A DNA stretch of 61,805 nucleotides from Streptomyces sp. JJ66 (GTDB lineage: Bacteria > Actinomycetota > Actinomycetes > Streptomycetales > Streptomycetaceae). The translations under genes were made by a program, and so were the position numbers. The stretch is taken from contig NZ_JAEVFI010000020.1 of assembly GCF_019303495.1 (NCBI RefSeq), positions 2,142 to 63,946 of the forward strand. The letters are read 5' to 3'. The notes beneath the pieces are model-generated. The model had not been told where the DNA came from, ran no database searches, and was given only the letters and a program-made list of their open reading frames with translations. Shown piece by piece: positions 36,010 through 48,041 of the stretch (position 1 is the stretch's first letter; each line of letters starts with the position of its first letter).

Positions 36010-37459
36010 GGACCGGCTCGGGATCCATCCGGGAGACCCGATCATGCTGTCGCCGGACTACCGGATCGACGAGCTGCTGAGCCTGTACCTGTGCCGGTCG
36101 GGGTTCGCGAAGTTGGCGCCGGAGACCAAGCGCAACTACACGGACGATTACTGCCTGTTCTTCGACTTCCTGTGGGACCGGGGGAAGGTCTGGAACCAGG
36201 CCACGGACGACGACCTCGCGGACTTCGAGTACTGGCGGACCCGGGCCAGCTCGAACCCGGGAAAGGTCGGCGGGTCCCGCTGGAACCGGGGACTGGCCGC
36301 GCTCACCCGCCTCTACGAGTGGGCCGAGCGGCGCGAGCACGTCGTACGGAATCCGGTGCTGATGCGCGACGTCATCGGCCGCACCGGCAAGGTGATCCGG
36401 GTCCCGCAGGCACGGGCGAAGGACGCCAAGGCCAGCGATGTCCACTGGCTGACGCCGCGGACGTTCCGGCTTTGGGTGAACGTCGGTCTGCGTGGCTACA
36501 CGGCCCAGGGGGTGCCGGCGGCGGACTGGGTGGGGCGGCTGGAGGACCGCAACTCGGCCTTCGCGGACCTGCTGCTGTCGTCGGGAATGCGGCTGACCGA
36601 GGCGGCGTCGCTGCTGACCATCGAGATGCCGCGCACGCGGCTGGGCGGTGCCCGCTACTACTCGGGGCGCCTGGCGCCTGTGGTGACGAAGTCGAAGCGG
36701 GCCCGCACCTTCTACGCCGCGGCGCCCGTGGTCGGCGGAGTCGAGGGCTATATGGAGTCGTCGCGGGCGGACGCGGTCCGCCGGGCCCAGGCCAAGGGAC
36801 GCTACGAGCGTCTGCCGCGGATGCGGCTGGTCACGAAGGTCGCGGGTTTGCGCAAGAAGGTGCTGCACTGGCGGGACCAGGACGGAGTCGAGGGGCGGAC
36901 GCCGCTGTCCGATGCGGACGTGGCCGAGCGGATGACGCTGTTCATCGAGGGTCTGGCGGGGCCGGAACCGCTGTGGTTGTGGTTGAACGAGTCCGGTCTG
37001 CCGTTTCGCCCGGCGTCGTGGGAGAACGTCTTTCGCACCGCTTCGCTGAGATGCGCCGAGGTGCTGGACGGCGTCGTCGCCGAACCGCCGTATTGCACCC
37101 CGCACATGGCCAGGCACTCCTTCGCCCTGTTCATGCTGGTGGTCCTGCACCACGTCGTTGACCTGCGGATGGGGCTGACACCGGAGGAGAGGAGGGACTT
37201 CCGGCTGCTCTATGGAGACCCGTGGAGGATGGTCCAGGACCTGCTGGGACATGCCCAGTTGGAGACGACGCGGGAGATCTACCTCGCACCCGTCTCGGAC
37301 CTCCAGATGCGGTCGCTCATAGCGGATCCCGAGCCGGTGGAGGGCGGCGGCGAGGGGTGGTCCCAGGACCGGGTCACCTCGCTGCTGGCGCGGATCGCCG
37401 AGGAGAGCGAGGGCATCCAGGACATCGACGCCAAGCTCATCCCGGCGGGGCCGGCATGA
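35906..37459 (+). CDS. Tyrosine recombinase A of the element
   Basis: The product has 517 residues. The catalytic domain shows SSGMRLTEAASLL (first Arg), TPHMARHSFALF (HxxR) and LLGHAQLETTREIYL with the nucleophilic Tyr. An N-terminal SAM-like core-binding domain (LAPETKRNYTDDYCLFFDFL) precedes it. It is the first of three recombinase genes; its stop overlaps the next ATG by four bases. GTG 35906 starts inside the exonuclease remnant. The full active-site set suggests that it is competent. Confidence 0.88.
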   Translation: MEHVGWQVYWVPERRSIPADRMPVLVGMEDLSDREDRLGIHPGDPIMLSPDYRIDELLSLYLCRSGFAKLAPETKRNYTDDYCLFFDFLWDRGKVWNQATDDDLADFEYWRTRASSNPGKVGGSRWNRGLAALTRLYEWAERREHVVRNPVLMRDVIGRTGKVIRVPQARAKDAKASDVHWLTPRTFRLWVNVGLRGYTAQGVPAADWVGRLEDRNSAFADLLLSSGMRLTEAASLLTIEMPRTRLGGARYYSGRLAPVVTKSKRARTFYAAAPVVGGVEGYMESSRADAVRRAQAKGRYERLPRMRLVTKVAGLRKKVLHWRDQDGVEGRTPLSDADVAERMTLFIEGLAGPEPLWLWLNESGLPFRPASWENVFRTASLRCAEVLDGVVAEPPYCTPHMARHSFALFMLVVLHHVVDLRMGLTPEERRDFRLLYGDPWRMVQDLLGHAQLETTREIYLAPVSDLQMRSLIADPEPVEGGGEGWSQDRVTSLLARIAEESEGIQDIDAKLIPAGPA

Positions 37460-39218
37460 GCCGCCGCGGCCGCAAGGCCGCCCTGCCCACGACACCCTTT
37501 CGCCGTCCCCCGGTTCTCGGCGAGGACCCGAGCGACGTGGTGGTACGCCACACGACCAAGCGGGGCGCCACACGCGCCTACGACTTCGGGCGGCTGCCGA
37601 CGGCTGCGGCGATGCAGCGCTCGCTGGCGGTGCTCTTCGCGGCGAAGTGCACCAGCGGCGCCTGGACGTCGCTGAGGTCGAGTGAGCACACGTGGAGGCA
37701 CCTGCATGCCCTGGGCGAGTTCCTGTCCGGTCAGGAGAATCCGCCGACGGACGTCCCGGATCTGACAGCCGCGATGTGGTCGGCCTGGCGGCTGAGCCGA
37801 CGGACCAAGGCACAGACCGGCTACGACCAGATCATGGTCACGCAGCTGCTCCTGCGGGCCGACAGCCGCCTGCCGCAGGAGGTCAGGGCGGTGATGGCCC
37901 GGCGGCTGCCGGAGCCGAAGGTGCAGGAGAGAGCCTTCGAGCCGGACGAGTTCCGCCAGATCAAGGCCGCGGCCAGGCGGACCTTCCGGTCCGCGCTGCT
38001 GCGGATCCGTGAGAACACCGAGCACCTGAACGCCTGGCGCCAAGGCAAGTTCGTGCGGGGCAGCAAGGAGTGGGCGGTCGGCGAGGCCCTGGACGTGCTG
38101 GCACGGACCGGGGACCTGCCCCGCCGGACCAGCGCGACCGGCAGGACACGGACCGTCGTCTCCCACTACGTGAACGTGCTGGGCGGCGGGAGGCCGGAGC
38201 ACACCTGGAAACGGCTGTTCCTGACGCGGCTGGAGGCGGCTGCGCTCGGAGTTCTGCTGGTCACGGAGTTCGGTTTCAACGGCACCACCATGTCCGAGAT
38301 ACCGGTCCCGCGGGCCGTGCCCGACTCCGGGGAGAAGAGCGGAGCGAAGGTCTACCGGCTTGAGCTGGAGAAGCGTCGGCGTCATGCCGGACACCACTTC
38401 GAGTCGCGCAACATCACCGACCACGGAGCCGACTCTGCCGGGCGACTGATCTCGGACGCCCTGGAGGCCACGGCGAATGCCCGCGCCTACGTCGCGGACC
38501 GGGCCCCCGAGATCGACCGCCTGCTGGTCTGGAGGAGCAAGGGCAACAGGAGCGAGGCGGCGACCAACTCGGTCGGCGAACTGATCCGGGTGGGCCCGTT
38601 CGGGCTCGGCGCCGGCACCGACGCTGCCGCCCTCTGGGCACAAGAGCAGGGGCTGCCGGGCAAGGTGCTTCGGCGGGGCCGCAAGACCGTGAATGTGGTG
38701 CACCGCCGCGAGCCCGGCCAGAACACCCAGGACACCCACGACCGTGTCTATGTGCTGCCCGAGCCTCAGGCCCAGGAGGCCGCAGCCGACATCATCGCGG
38801 ACGGCGTGACCGACGCTGTCGAAGCGGCCCGCCGGACCGTGCTGCAGGCCCAGCTCGCCGACGCTCCGCAGGCTGGCGACCAGGAGACGGCAACGGCGTC
38901 GTGCTCGGACTTCGAGCACAGTCCGTTCACGCCGCCCGGCGCGGGCTGCGGGGCATCGTTCCTGCTCTGCACCGCCTGCCCGAACGCCCGGGTCACCCCG
39001 AGCCACCACCCCCGGCTCGCCCATCTGCACGCCGCCCTGGAAAACCTGCGCAGTGTCCTGGACCCGGCAACCTGGATGGCGGACTGGTACGACGCCCATG
39101 CCCGGCTGGAAGACCTGCGGCAGCGGCTCGGCACCGAGGTCTGGAAGCAGGCACAGCAGCGGGTCAGCGACTGGGACCGGCAGATCATCGACGACCTTCT
39201 GAACGGACATTTCGACTC

Positions 39219-39222
<4 letters not shown>
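37456..39222 (+). CDS. Recombinase B of the element, divergent active site
   Basis: The product has 588 residues. It occupies the TnpB position between two clear tyrosine recombinases and overlaps both by four bases. The fold-like order is visible (AAALGVLLVTEFGFNGTTMS, then KVYRLELEKRRRHAG), but I do not find a standard HxxR-Tyr set, so the site may be degenerate. Near the end CGASFLLCTACPNARV with nearby Cys and His looks like a zinc knuckle. In recombinase trios one member is often structural; that is inference here. Confidence 0.75.
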
Positions 39223-41749
<2,527 letters not shown>

Positions 41750-41817
41750 TCACGCTCGAAGACGATTCGTGCGGCACTGTCGGTGCCGGGCGTTACCCTC
41801 AGATCTAGCTCAAAGAG

Positions 41818-41854
41818 GACCCCGGCGGCGTCGAGGTCGACGGGCACCGGGGTC
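41818..41854 (+). terminator. Hairpin between recombinase operon and nuclease gene
   Basis: GACCCCGG (41818-41825) and CCGGGGTC (41847-41854) pair across a 21-base loop, followed by TCTCCT. It probably ends the recombinase transcript or limits read-through into the nuclease gene that starts at 41987. Confidence 0.5.
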
Positions 41855-41986
41855 TCTCCTGATTGGCATCTGGAACATACCTCGAACACAGCGCCTAAGG
41901 CACCCAGTGTCATGTCGTTGTGATCATTGCCTCTCGATCTGGCACGCCGGGCCACCTCGCTGAAAACGAGGAAGGACCCCAGCACA

Positions 41987-43915
41987 GTGCAGTTGATCAA
42001 GGCACGTATTACCGACTACCGCTCCGTCGAGGACTCCTCCATATTCGACGTCGAGGAGGACGTCACCTGCTTCGTCGGGAAGAACGAGTCGGGCAAGACG
42101 ACGCTCCTCCAGGCGCTCTTCCGGCTCAACCCCGTGGAGCCCGCCGCCTTCGACGAAGTGGTCGATTTCCCTGCCCGCAAGACTCGCGACCGCAAGAAGC
42201 TCCCGGCCAACCAGAAGATCCCGGTGGTCCGGGCGACCTTCCGCTTCGACGACACCGAGATCAAGACCATCGAGGAGGACCTCGGCCCGAAGGCCATGAG
42301 GAGCCCCGAATTCGAGGTCGTCATCGGCTACCGGGACGACGACGAGACCTTCGAGCTCCACTACAACGAGGCGGCGGTCGTCGATCACCTGCGTTCCGCT
42401 CTGGACCTGCCGGCCGCGGCCGCCAAGGCCATCAGCGACGCGAAGACGATCGGGGACCTCCTCGATGCTCTCGACGCGCTGGAGGAGCCCCCGTCCGCCG
42501 CGTCCGCGCTGGCCGACCGCATCCGAGGTTGGCGCGACTGCGATCTCGGCTTGTACTTGATCGACAAGTACGCCAGCCCGCTCATGCCGAAGTTCGTCTA
42601 CTTCGCGGACTACGACACGATGCCCGGCAAGGTCTCGTTGCCCGATCTGGTCCGGCGAAGGGACTCGGGAGACCTCAAGCGCGGTGAGCGCGCTCTGCTG
42701 AGCTTGCTGGACATGGCGGGAGTCGCACCAGAGGACTTCCAGGACTCCGATCAGCACGAACGGCTCATCCGTGAGCTGGAGAACGCGGGCAACGTCATCT
42801 CGGAGGAGGTCTTCGACTACTGGTCGCAGAACCAGGAGCTGGAAGTCCAGCTGAAGGTCCTGACCCCCGAAACCGGGGCCCAGCCGCCCTTCAACGAGGG
42901 GCCGATCCTCCAGGTTCGCGTCTTCAACACCCGCCACAAGGCATCGGTCCCCTTCGACGACCGTTCCCGCGGCTTCGTCTGGTTCTTCAGCTTCCTGGCC
43001 TACTTCAATGAGCTGGAGGACGCCGGCACCACGGACCTGATCCTGCTGCTGGACGAGCCGGGTCTGTCCCTGCACGGCCGAGCCCAGGCGGACCTGCTCC
43101 GTCTGATCGACGAGCGGCTGGCTCCCAAGCACCAGGTCCTCTACACCACGCACTCCCCGTTCATGGTCGATCCCGACCACATCCAGAGGGTCCGGACGGT
43201 CATCGACATGGAACGCGGCGGTGCGAAGGTCTCCTCGGAGATCTTCAAGGCCGACGAGGACACTGTGTTCCCCCTGCTGACCGCGATGGGGATCGAGATG
43301 ACCCAGACGCTGTTCGTGGGCGAGCACGTCTTGCTTCTCGAAGGCCCGAGTGACCTGATCTACCTGGACGTCCTCACGGAGATCGCTGAGGCGAACGGCT
43401 CCACCGGGCTTGACCCCTGCTGGGTGAAGACCCCCATCGGCGGATCGGGGAAGCTGTCCACCTTCGTGACCCTCCTGGGTGCGAACAAGCTGAACGTTGC
43501 GGTCCTCGTCGACTCCAGCACCAAGGACGTCGGGGCCATCCAGCGGCTCCGGGACAACGATCAGCTCGCCAGGAACGGACTCGTCGAGATCAGCGAGTTC
43601 ACCAGCGCGGCTGACGCGGACGTTGAGGATCTCTTCGACCGTGACTTCTACCTGGACCTGGTCAACCGCGCCTACGCCACCGATCTCACCACCCCGATCA
43701 CGGCAGCGGACCTCAACGCCAAGGATCCCCGCGTTGTTCGCCAGATCGAGGCCGAGTTCAAGAAGCGGAACATCACCGCGCGCTTCAACCACTACAAGCC
43801 GGCGGCCGTTCTCCTTCGCGAGCAGGCAGCCCTGACACCGCTGATCGACCCGGCAACGATCGCGCGAGCCGATCAGCTGTTCACCCGACTCAACTCCCTC
43901 ATTCCTGGGCGCTGA
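41987..43915 (+). CDS. OLD-family ATP-dependent nuclease, cargo of the element
   Basis: The product has 642 residues. An ABC-type ATPase comes first: Walker A FVGKNESGKTTLLQ (about 29-42) and Walker B DLILLLDEPGLSLHGRAQ with YTTHSPFMVDP. A TOPRIM nuclease domain follows: LLLEGPSDLIYLDVL (acidic pair) and VAVLVDSSTKDVGA. This is the OLD (overcoming lysogenization defect) plan, used in phage defence by P2 OLD and, with a partner helicase, in Gabija. No helicase partner is present, so it is a stand-alone type. GTG 41987 follows GAGGAAGG by ten bases; upstream frame has poor codon use. A defence role is inference from family and from being mobile cargo. Confidence 0.87.
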   Translation: MQLIKARITDYRSVEDSSIFDVEEDVTCFVGKNESGKTTLLQALFRLNPVEPAAFDEVVDFPARKTRDRKKLPANQKIPVVRATFRFDDTEIKTIEEDLGPKAMRSPEFEVVIGYRDDDETFELHYNEAAVVDHLRSALDLPAAAAKAISDAKTIGDLLDALDALEEPPSAASALADRIRGWRDCDLGLYLIDKYASPLMPKFVYFADYDTMPGKVSLPDLVRRRDSGDLKRGERALLSLLDMAGVAPEDFQDSDQHERLIRELENAGNVISEEVFDYWSQNQELEVQLKVLTPETGAQPPFNEGPILQVRVFNTRHKASVPFDDRSRGFVWFFSFLAYFNELEDAGTTDLILLLDEPGLSLHGRAQADLLRLIDERLAPKHQVLYTTHSPFMVDPDHIQRVRTVIDMERGGAKVSSEIFKADEDTVFPLLTAMGIEMTQTLFVGEHVLLLEGPSDLIYLDVLTEIAEANGSTGLDPCWVKTPIGGSGKLSTFVTLLGANKLNVAVLVDSSTKDVGAIQRLRDNDQLARNGLVEISEFTSAADADVEDLFDRDFYLDLVNRAYATDLTTPITAADLNAKDPRVVRQIEAEFKKRNITARFNHYKPAAVLLREQAALTPLIDPATIARADQLFTRLNSLIPGR

Positions 43916-43956
43916 GCCGAGTCTGCACCAAGCGTCGCCCTGTCCCCTGATCTTTC

Positions 43957-43995
43957 CGGTCGGTTCAACAAGCAGAACTTGACAGAGAACGACCA
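43957..43995. repeat. Right end of the element with core CGACCA
   Basis: The right end reads GTTCAACAAGCAG, then ACTTGACAGAGAA, ending at 43989, followed by the core CGACCA at 43990-43995. A related copy, GTTCAAAACGCAG then ACTTGACAGAGAA, ends at 55927. The shared bases are likely recombinase binding sites. TTGACA inside the end could also serve as an outward -35 box. Confidence 0.7.
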
Positions 43996-45325
43996 CTACA
44001 AGGGCTGGCCGATGTACTCCACGGCGGCCGCGCTCGCCCTCGATGTCGACCTGGTGCGGTCGGTGGTCGCCGACCGGTTGGCGTGGGAGGCGGCGAGCCT
44101 GCCGCGGGACGCGGCGGCCGACCGGATCGGCTGGCACTGGAGCGACCTGGTGCGGATGGGGGAGGAGGGCCGCATCACCACCGGTCGCGGCGGCCGGTAC
44201 CTGATCACCGACCTGGACACGATGGCCGCCGAGGCCGACGGCGAGCAGTACGTCACCGCGCAGGCCGCCGCCACGGACGTGCTGGAGATCCGGGCGAGCG
44301 ACTGGAAGTACGTCGAGGCCGCCGGGTGGGTCCGCCCGGCGCACGTTTACGAGAAGGAGGTCGGCCGCTACCGCACGGTCACCGTCTCGCTCTACCGGCT
44401 CGGTGACGTCCGCGCACTGCTGGAGCTGCCCGGCGTCGACTGGGAGGCGGTCCGCGGCCTGCCGAGGGGGAAGCCGTCTCCGCTGCGCGAGTACGCCCGG
44501 CTCGCCCCCACCCGGGCCGCCGCCGTCCGCGGCTTCGCGCAGGGCCTCGCCGACCGGCACGGCGTGACCGTCTGGGCCTGGCACTCGCCGTACTCCGACC
44601 GCTGGGAGCTGGACTGGGAGCGGATCGAGGACCTGCCCACCGAGGCCACGGTGCGGCGGGAGCTGGCCGACGATCCCGAGGCAGGCGCGTACGCAGGCGA
44701 GATCGAGCTGTGCCCGGCGTGGGGCGAGATCACCCGGGAGGCGCGGGACCTGCTGGAGCCGGGCCGTGCGGTCGTGCTCGACACCGAGACCACCGACCTG
44801 TCCGGCTACACCGTCGAGATCGCCGTGATCGACGCGGCCACCGGCAAGAAGCTGGTGGACACCCTGGTCAACCCCGGCGACGCCGAGATCAGCGACGGGG
44901 CCCGCTGGGTGCACGGCATCACGGACGAGATGGTCGCCGACAAGCGGCCGTTCGAGAAGGTGCTACCCCGGCTCCGCAAGGTCACCAAGAGGCGCGTCGT
45001 TCTCGCGTACAACGCCGAGTTCGACAGGTCCACCGTGCTCCGCGACATCGCCCGGGCCGGGAAGAGGCCGATGCGCCTGGAGCCCTGGGACAGCTGGTAC
45101 TGCCTGATGGAGGCGTACGCCCAGTGGCTCGGCTCCCGCCGGTGGCTCCGGCTCGGCGGCAGTCACCGCGCCGCCGGCGACTGCGAGTCGGCCCGGCAGG
45201 TCCTGATCGAGATCTCGAAGGGGCGCGGCACCGCGTTCACGCCGACCCCGCCCGCGCCGGGGGACCCGGTCAGCGACCCGCCCGCGGGTACGGTCCTCGC
45301 GGCCACGGCCGTGCCGCACGCCTGA
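43979..45325 (+). pseudogene. C-terminal part of the split DEDD 3'-5' exonuclease
   Basis: The genuine part starts at the CGACCA core and continues the fragment that ends at 35864. It holds the exonuclease: VVLDTETTDLSGYTVEIAVI (ExoI DxE), VLAYNAEFDRSTVL (ExoII) and GGSHRAAGDCESARQVL (ExoIII), so all acidic residues survive. Upstream is a DNA-binding-like region (RIGWHWSDLVRMGEEGRITT). A TTG at 43979, inside the element end, could serve as a new start, so a 448-residue product might still be made without its first 67 residues. Confidence 0.82.
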
Positions 45326-45479
45326 CAGTGAGGATGTGACGTGGTGACGCTGCTGGTGGGACTGACCCTCCGCCTGACTGACGTCTCGACTGTCCTGTTT
45401 GGGATTTGTCGGCCCACCGGGTGGCGTCACCACGCACGCGGCCGGACGGGCGTTTGTGACCTTATAGCGCCTCTGTGTG

Positions 45480-46294
45480 TCAAGCGGCCTGAGCAAGGCG
45501 GTTCCGTTGATCTCGTTTCATGATCCGGTAGACCACGTTGGACAGCCGTCGTTTCAGGGCCCGGCGGGCCTCCGAAGGCGTCTTCCCCTCGCTGATCTTG
45601 CGCAGGTAGTAGTCCTGTCCGCGTCCGCCGTCGCGTATCTTGCAGACGGCGATGGTGTGCAGCACCGAGTTCAGCGCGCGGTTGCCGCTGGTGTTGAGCC
45701 GGTGGCGGACGTTGTTGCCGCTGGAGGCGTCCAGGGGTGCGCTGCCGGTGTAGCTGGCGAAGTGGTGCTCGGTGGGGAACCGGCTGACGTCCCCGATGTG
45801 GCCGATGACCTTGGCGGCCAGCACGGTGCCCAGGCCCGGCAGGGTGGTCAGTGTGGTGCGGGTCGCGGCGAGGGCCTCGCGCATCTCGGCTTCGTTGTCC
45901 TTGACCTGCCGGTCCAGTCTGCGCAGGTCGGCCAGCAGGTCACGGGCTATGTCCCGGCGGCAGTTGTCGGTGGCCGTGACCGGCCGGATGCCCTTCATCA
46001 AGGCGGCGGCCTTGTCGGCCGACAGGCCGGCGGGTGCTCCGCCGGGCAGGAGATCGCGCAGGACGGCATGAAGCCGGTTCAGGACGCGAGTGCGTTCGTG
46101 GACCAGGTCGTCCCGCCGCTCGGTCAGCAGCCGCAGGATCGTGGTCTGATCTTCGGGGACCACGGGTCGCAGGTCGTGGCGGAAGAGCGCGACCTGGGCG
46201 ACATGGAGGGCATCCTTGGCGCCAGTCTTGCGGTCGCCGCCGGTGGCCAGCAGCCGGGCCCGGGCCGACAGGGTCGAGGGCACGTCGACCACGT
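45480..46294 (-). pseudogene. IS110-family transposase, N terminus lost
   Basis: The surviving 270 residues include VVDVPSTLSARARLLATGGD and the C-terminal IS110 domain (TTLTTLPGLGTVLAAKVIGH, FASYTGSAPLDASSGNNVRH, TSGNRALNSVLHTIAVCKI). The first 100 residues with the DEDD site are missing, because the reading frame runs straight into the end of an IS3 element at 46295. The missing part is not found on the other side of that element, so a deletion accompanied or followed the insertion. Confidence 0.85.
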
Positions 46295-46324
46295 TGTCAA
46301 GCCCTGGGTTTGGTGGACGGTGGG

Positions 46325-47284
46325 TTAGCTGGTTTTGAGGGCGGGTTCTGGTGTGGGTGTTGTCGTGTGGAGGGCCTCGAGTTCGGCGGGTGGGAGGTGG
46401 CCGAGCTCGCCGTGGAGGCGCCTGCGGTTGAACCAGTCGGTGTACTCGGCGACGGCGATCTCGACGTCATTGATGGATGTCCAGGGCCCCTTGTTGCGGA
46501 TCAGCTCGGCCTTGAACAGGCTGTTGAACGCCTCGGCGAGGGCGTTGTCGTAGGAGTCGCCGCGTGAGCCGACCGATGCCACGGCGGCAGCATCAGCAAG
46601 ACGGTCGGTGTAGCGCACAGCGCGGTATTGCACGCCGCGGTCAAAGTGGTGGATGAGCCCGGTCAGGTCCGCGCCGTCGCGGCGGCGGCGCCACAGGGCC
46701 ATGTCGAGTGCGTCGAGGGCGAGGTCGGTGTAGAGGCTGGTGGCGACCTGCCAGCCGACCACCATGCGGGAGAAGACGTCGATGACGAACGCGGCGTACA
46801 CCCAGCCGGAGAAGGTGCGAATGTAGGTGATGTCCGCCACCCACAGCTGGTTGGGTCCGCTTGCGGTGAACTCGCGTTTCACCAGGTCAGTGGGCCTGCT
46901 CGTCTCGGGAGCGGGCCGGGTGGTGCGTGGCCCTTTGGCTCTGCTGACGCCGCGCAGCCCAGCCTCGCGCATGAGCCGCTCCACGGTGCAGCGAGCCACC
47001 TTCCGGCCGGCTCGGCGCAGGGCGGCGTGGACTTTCCGGACGCCGTAGACGCCGTAGTTCGCGGCGTGGATCACGCGGATCTCCTCGGTGAGCTCGGCGT
47101 CGCGCACGCTGCGGTCCGAGGGCGGACGGTTGATGGCGGCGTAGTAGGTGCTCGGCGCGATCTCGGCCTCGGTGTCCTTCAGGGCCGTGCAGATCGGCTG
47201 GACGCCGAACTCCTCTTTGTGCTGGTCGATGTAGGCGACCTTCAACGCTGTGGGCGGTCCAGCTCCGCGGCGAAGAAAGCCGAG
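46325..47284 (-). CDS. IS3 transposase OrfB (DDE integrase domain)
   Basis: The frame contributes about 320 residues of DDE catalytic domain: QLWVADITYIRTFSGWVYAA (first Asp), LIHHFDRGVQYRAVRY (second Asp) and SYDNALAEAFNSLFKAELI (Glu). HTH_21 (YGVYGVRKVHAALRRAGRKV) precedes it. It is in the -1 frame relative to orfA, so it is probably made as an OrfAB fusion by frameshifting near CTTTCTT at about 47275. The open frame extends to 47413 but is not coding there. Confidence 0.85.
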   Translation of the reverse strand, partial: LGFLRRGAGPPTALKVAYIDQHKEEFGVQPICTALKDTEAEIAPSTYYAAINRPPSDRSVRDAELTEEIRVIHAANYGVYGVRKVHAALRRAGRKVARCTVERLMREAGLRGVSRAKGPRTTRPAPETSRPTDLVKREFTASGPNQLWVADITYIRTFSGWVYAAFVIDVFSRMVVGWQVATSLYTDLALDALDMALWRRRRDGADLTGLIHHFDRGVQYRAVRYTDRLADAAAVASVGSRGDSYDNALAEAFNSLFKAELIRNKGPWTSINDVEIAVAEYTDWFNRRRLHGELGHLPPAELEALHTTTPTPEPALKTS

Positions 47285-47559
47285 GCGGACTTCAGGATCG
47301 CGTTCGCCCTGCGCAGCTCTTTGACCTCGCGTTCCAGCTCGGCGATCCGGGCCGCCTCCTGGCTCGTAGCGCCCTCGCGCAGCCCCTCGTCGGTCTCGGC
47401 CCGCTTCACCCACGTCCGCAGGGCCTCGGGGTGCACATCGAGCTGATCGGCGATGCGCCTGATCGCTCCCGCCCGGCCGGCAGCGTCCTTGCGGGCCTCA
47501 ATCGCCATCCGCGTCGCACGCTCGCGCAGTTCGTCGGAGTACTTCCTGGGTGCAGCCAT
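47242..47559 (-). CDS. IS3 OrfA (HTH and leucine zipper)
   Basis: The product has 105 residues. HTH_Tnp_1 type start (RKYSDELRERATRMAIEARK), the recognition region (RRIADQLDVHPEALRTWVKR) and a leucine-zipper part (ELEREVKELRRANAILKSAS). It binds the element ends and gives the N terminus of the OrfAB fusion. Confidence 0.85.
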   Translation of the reverse strand: MAAPRKYSDELRERATRMAIEARKDAAGRAGAIRRIADQLDVHPEALRTWVKRAETDEGLREGATSQEAARIAELEREVKELRRANAILKSASAFFAAELDRPQR

Positions 47560-47611
47560 GGCCGGGATCCTTCCGGGTCTTCGATGCCTCCAACAAACCC
47601 GGGGCGGTTCA

Positions 47612-48041
47612 CATCCGGCAGCCGCAGTAGTGCGGCTTCGCCATCAAGGCCCTCCGCTGAGGGCGGATCAGGCCAGGCTCGCGGGTCCAGTGGAGCCGTG
47701 GCACCGGAGTCGCGCCGTCGTGGGACAACGCGACTCCACAAAGCCGAGCCCTGGGGATGTCCTGGCTGATCCCCAAGACCCATAACGTCCGGCCCTGGGT
47801 TGGCCCCGCTACCGGTTGATACGCGGGCCGTGGCCGATCATGAGGATCGCAGCGGTGCACACGCCGTCCAGCCGCCCGTCGATGTCGACGGCAGGGCGAC
47901 CATCCCCCCGCCGCTCTCCTGGAGCACGACCTCAGCCGTGCCTGGCGCCACAACGCCGGTGCCGGCCGCCGCGACGCGCGGGATGCAACACGACGTGCCC
48001 GGGTTCCTTACAACCAGCCATGAAGTTAGTAAAGTACCGCC
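47612..48041. other. Degenerate interval before the partition genes
   Basis: The 430 bases hold no intact gene. On the minus strand short pieces such as VDIDGRLDGVCTAAILMIGH (about 47830-47890) look protein-like but are cut by frameshifts and stops. The last 35 bases are AT-rich and hold the parA promoter candidate. The rest looks like debris from the IS110/IS3 rearrangement. Confidence 0.4.
48008..48035 (+). promoter_or_regulatory. Candidate parA promoter, leaderless
   Basis: TTACAA (48008-48013) and TAAAGT (48030-48035) have a 16-base spacer in the most AT-rich stretch nearby. Transcription would start seven bases later, at or next to ATG 48042, and there is no Shine-Dalgarno run, so a leaderless mRNA is likely. 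ParA-type proteins often repress their own promoter; here the N-terminal domain could do it. Confidence 0.5.

Larger units (their letters stand above)
46295..47611 (-). mobile_element. IS3-family insertion sequence, 1.3 kb
   Basis: The element is bounded by imperfect 26-base inverted ends at 46295-46320 and 47586-47611, both starting TG and sharing GCCC, GGGTTTG and TGGA. It has two overlapping frames of the orfA/orfB type on the minus strand. The flanks (CGT on the left, CAT on the right) do not match as a target duplication, consistent with a rearrangement next to the truncated IS110. Confidence 0.85.

Noticed and set aside
43979..44010. TTGACA in the element end as a complete outward promoter
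   Set aside because: A -35-like box is present, but no -10-like sequence lies 16-19 bases downstream.
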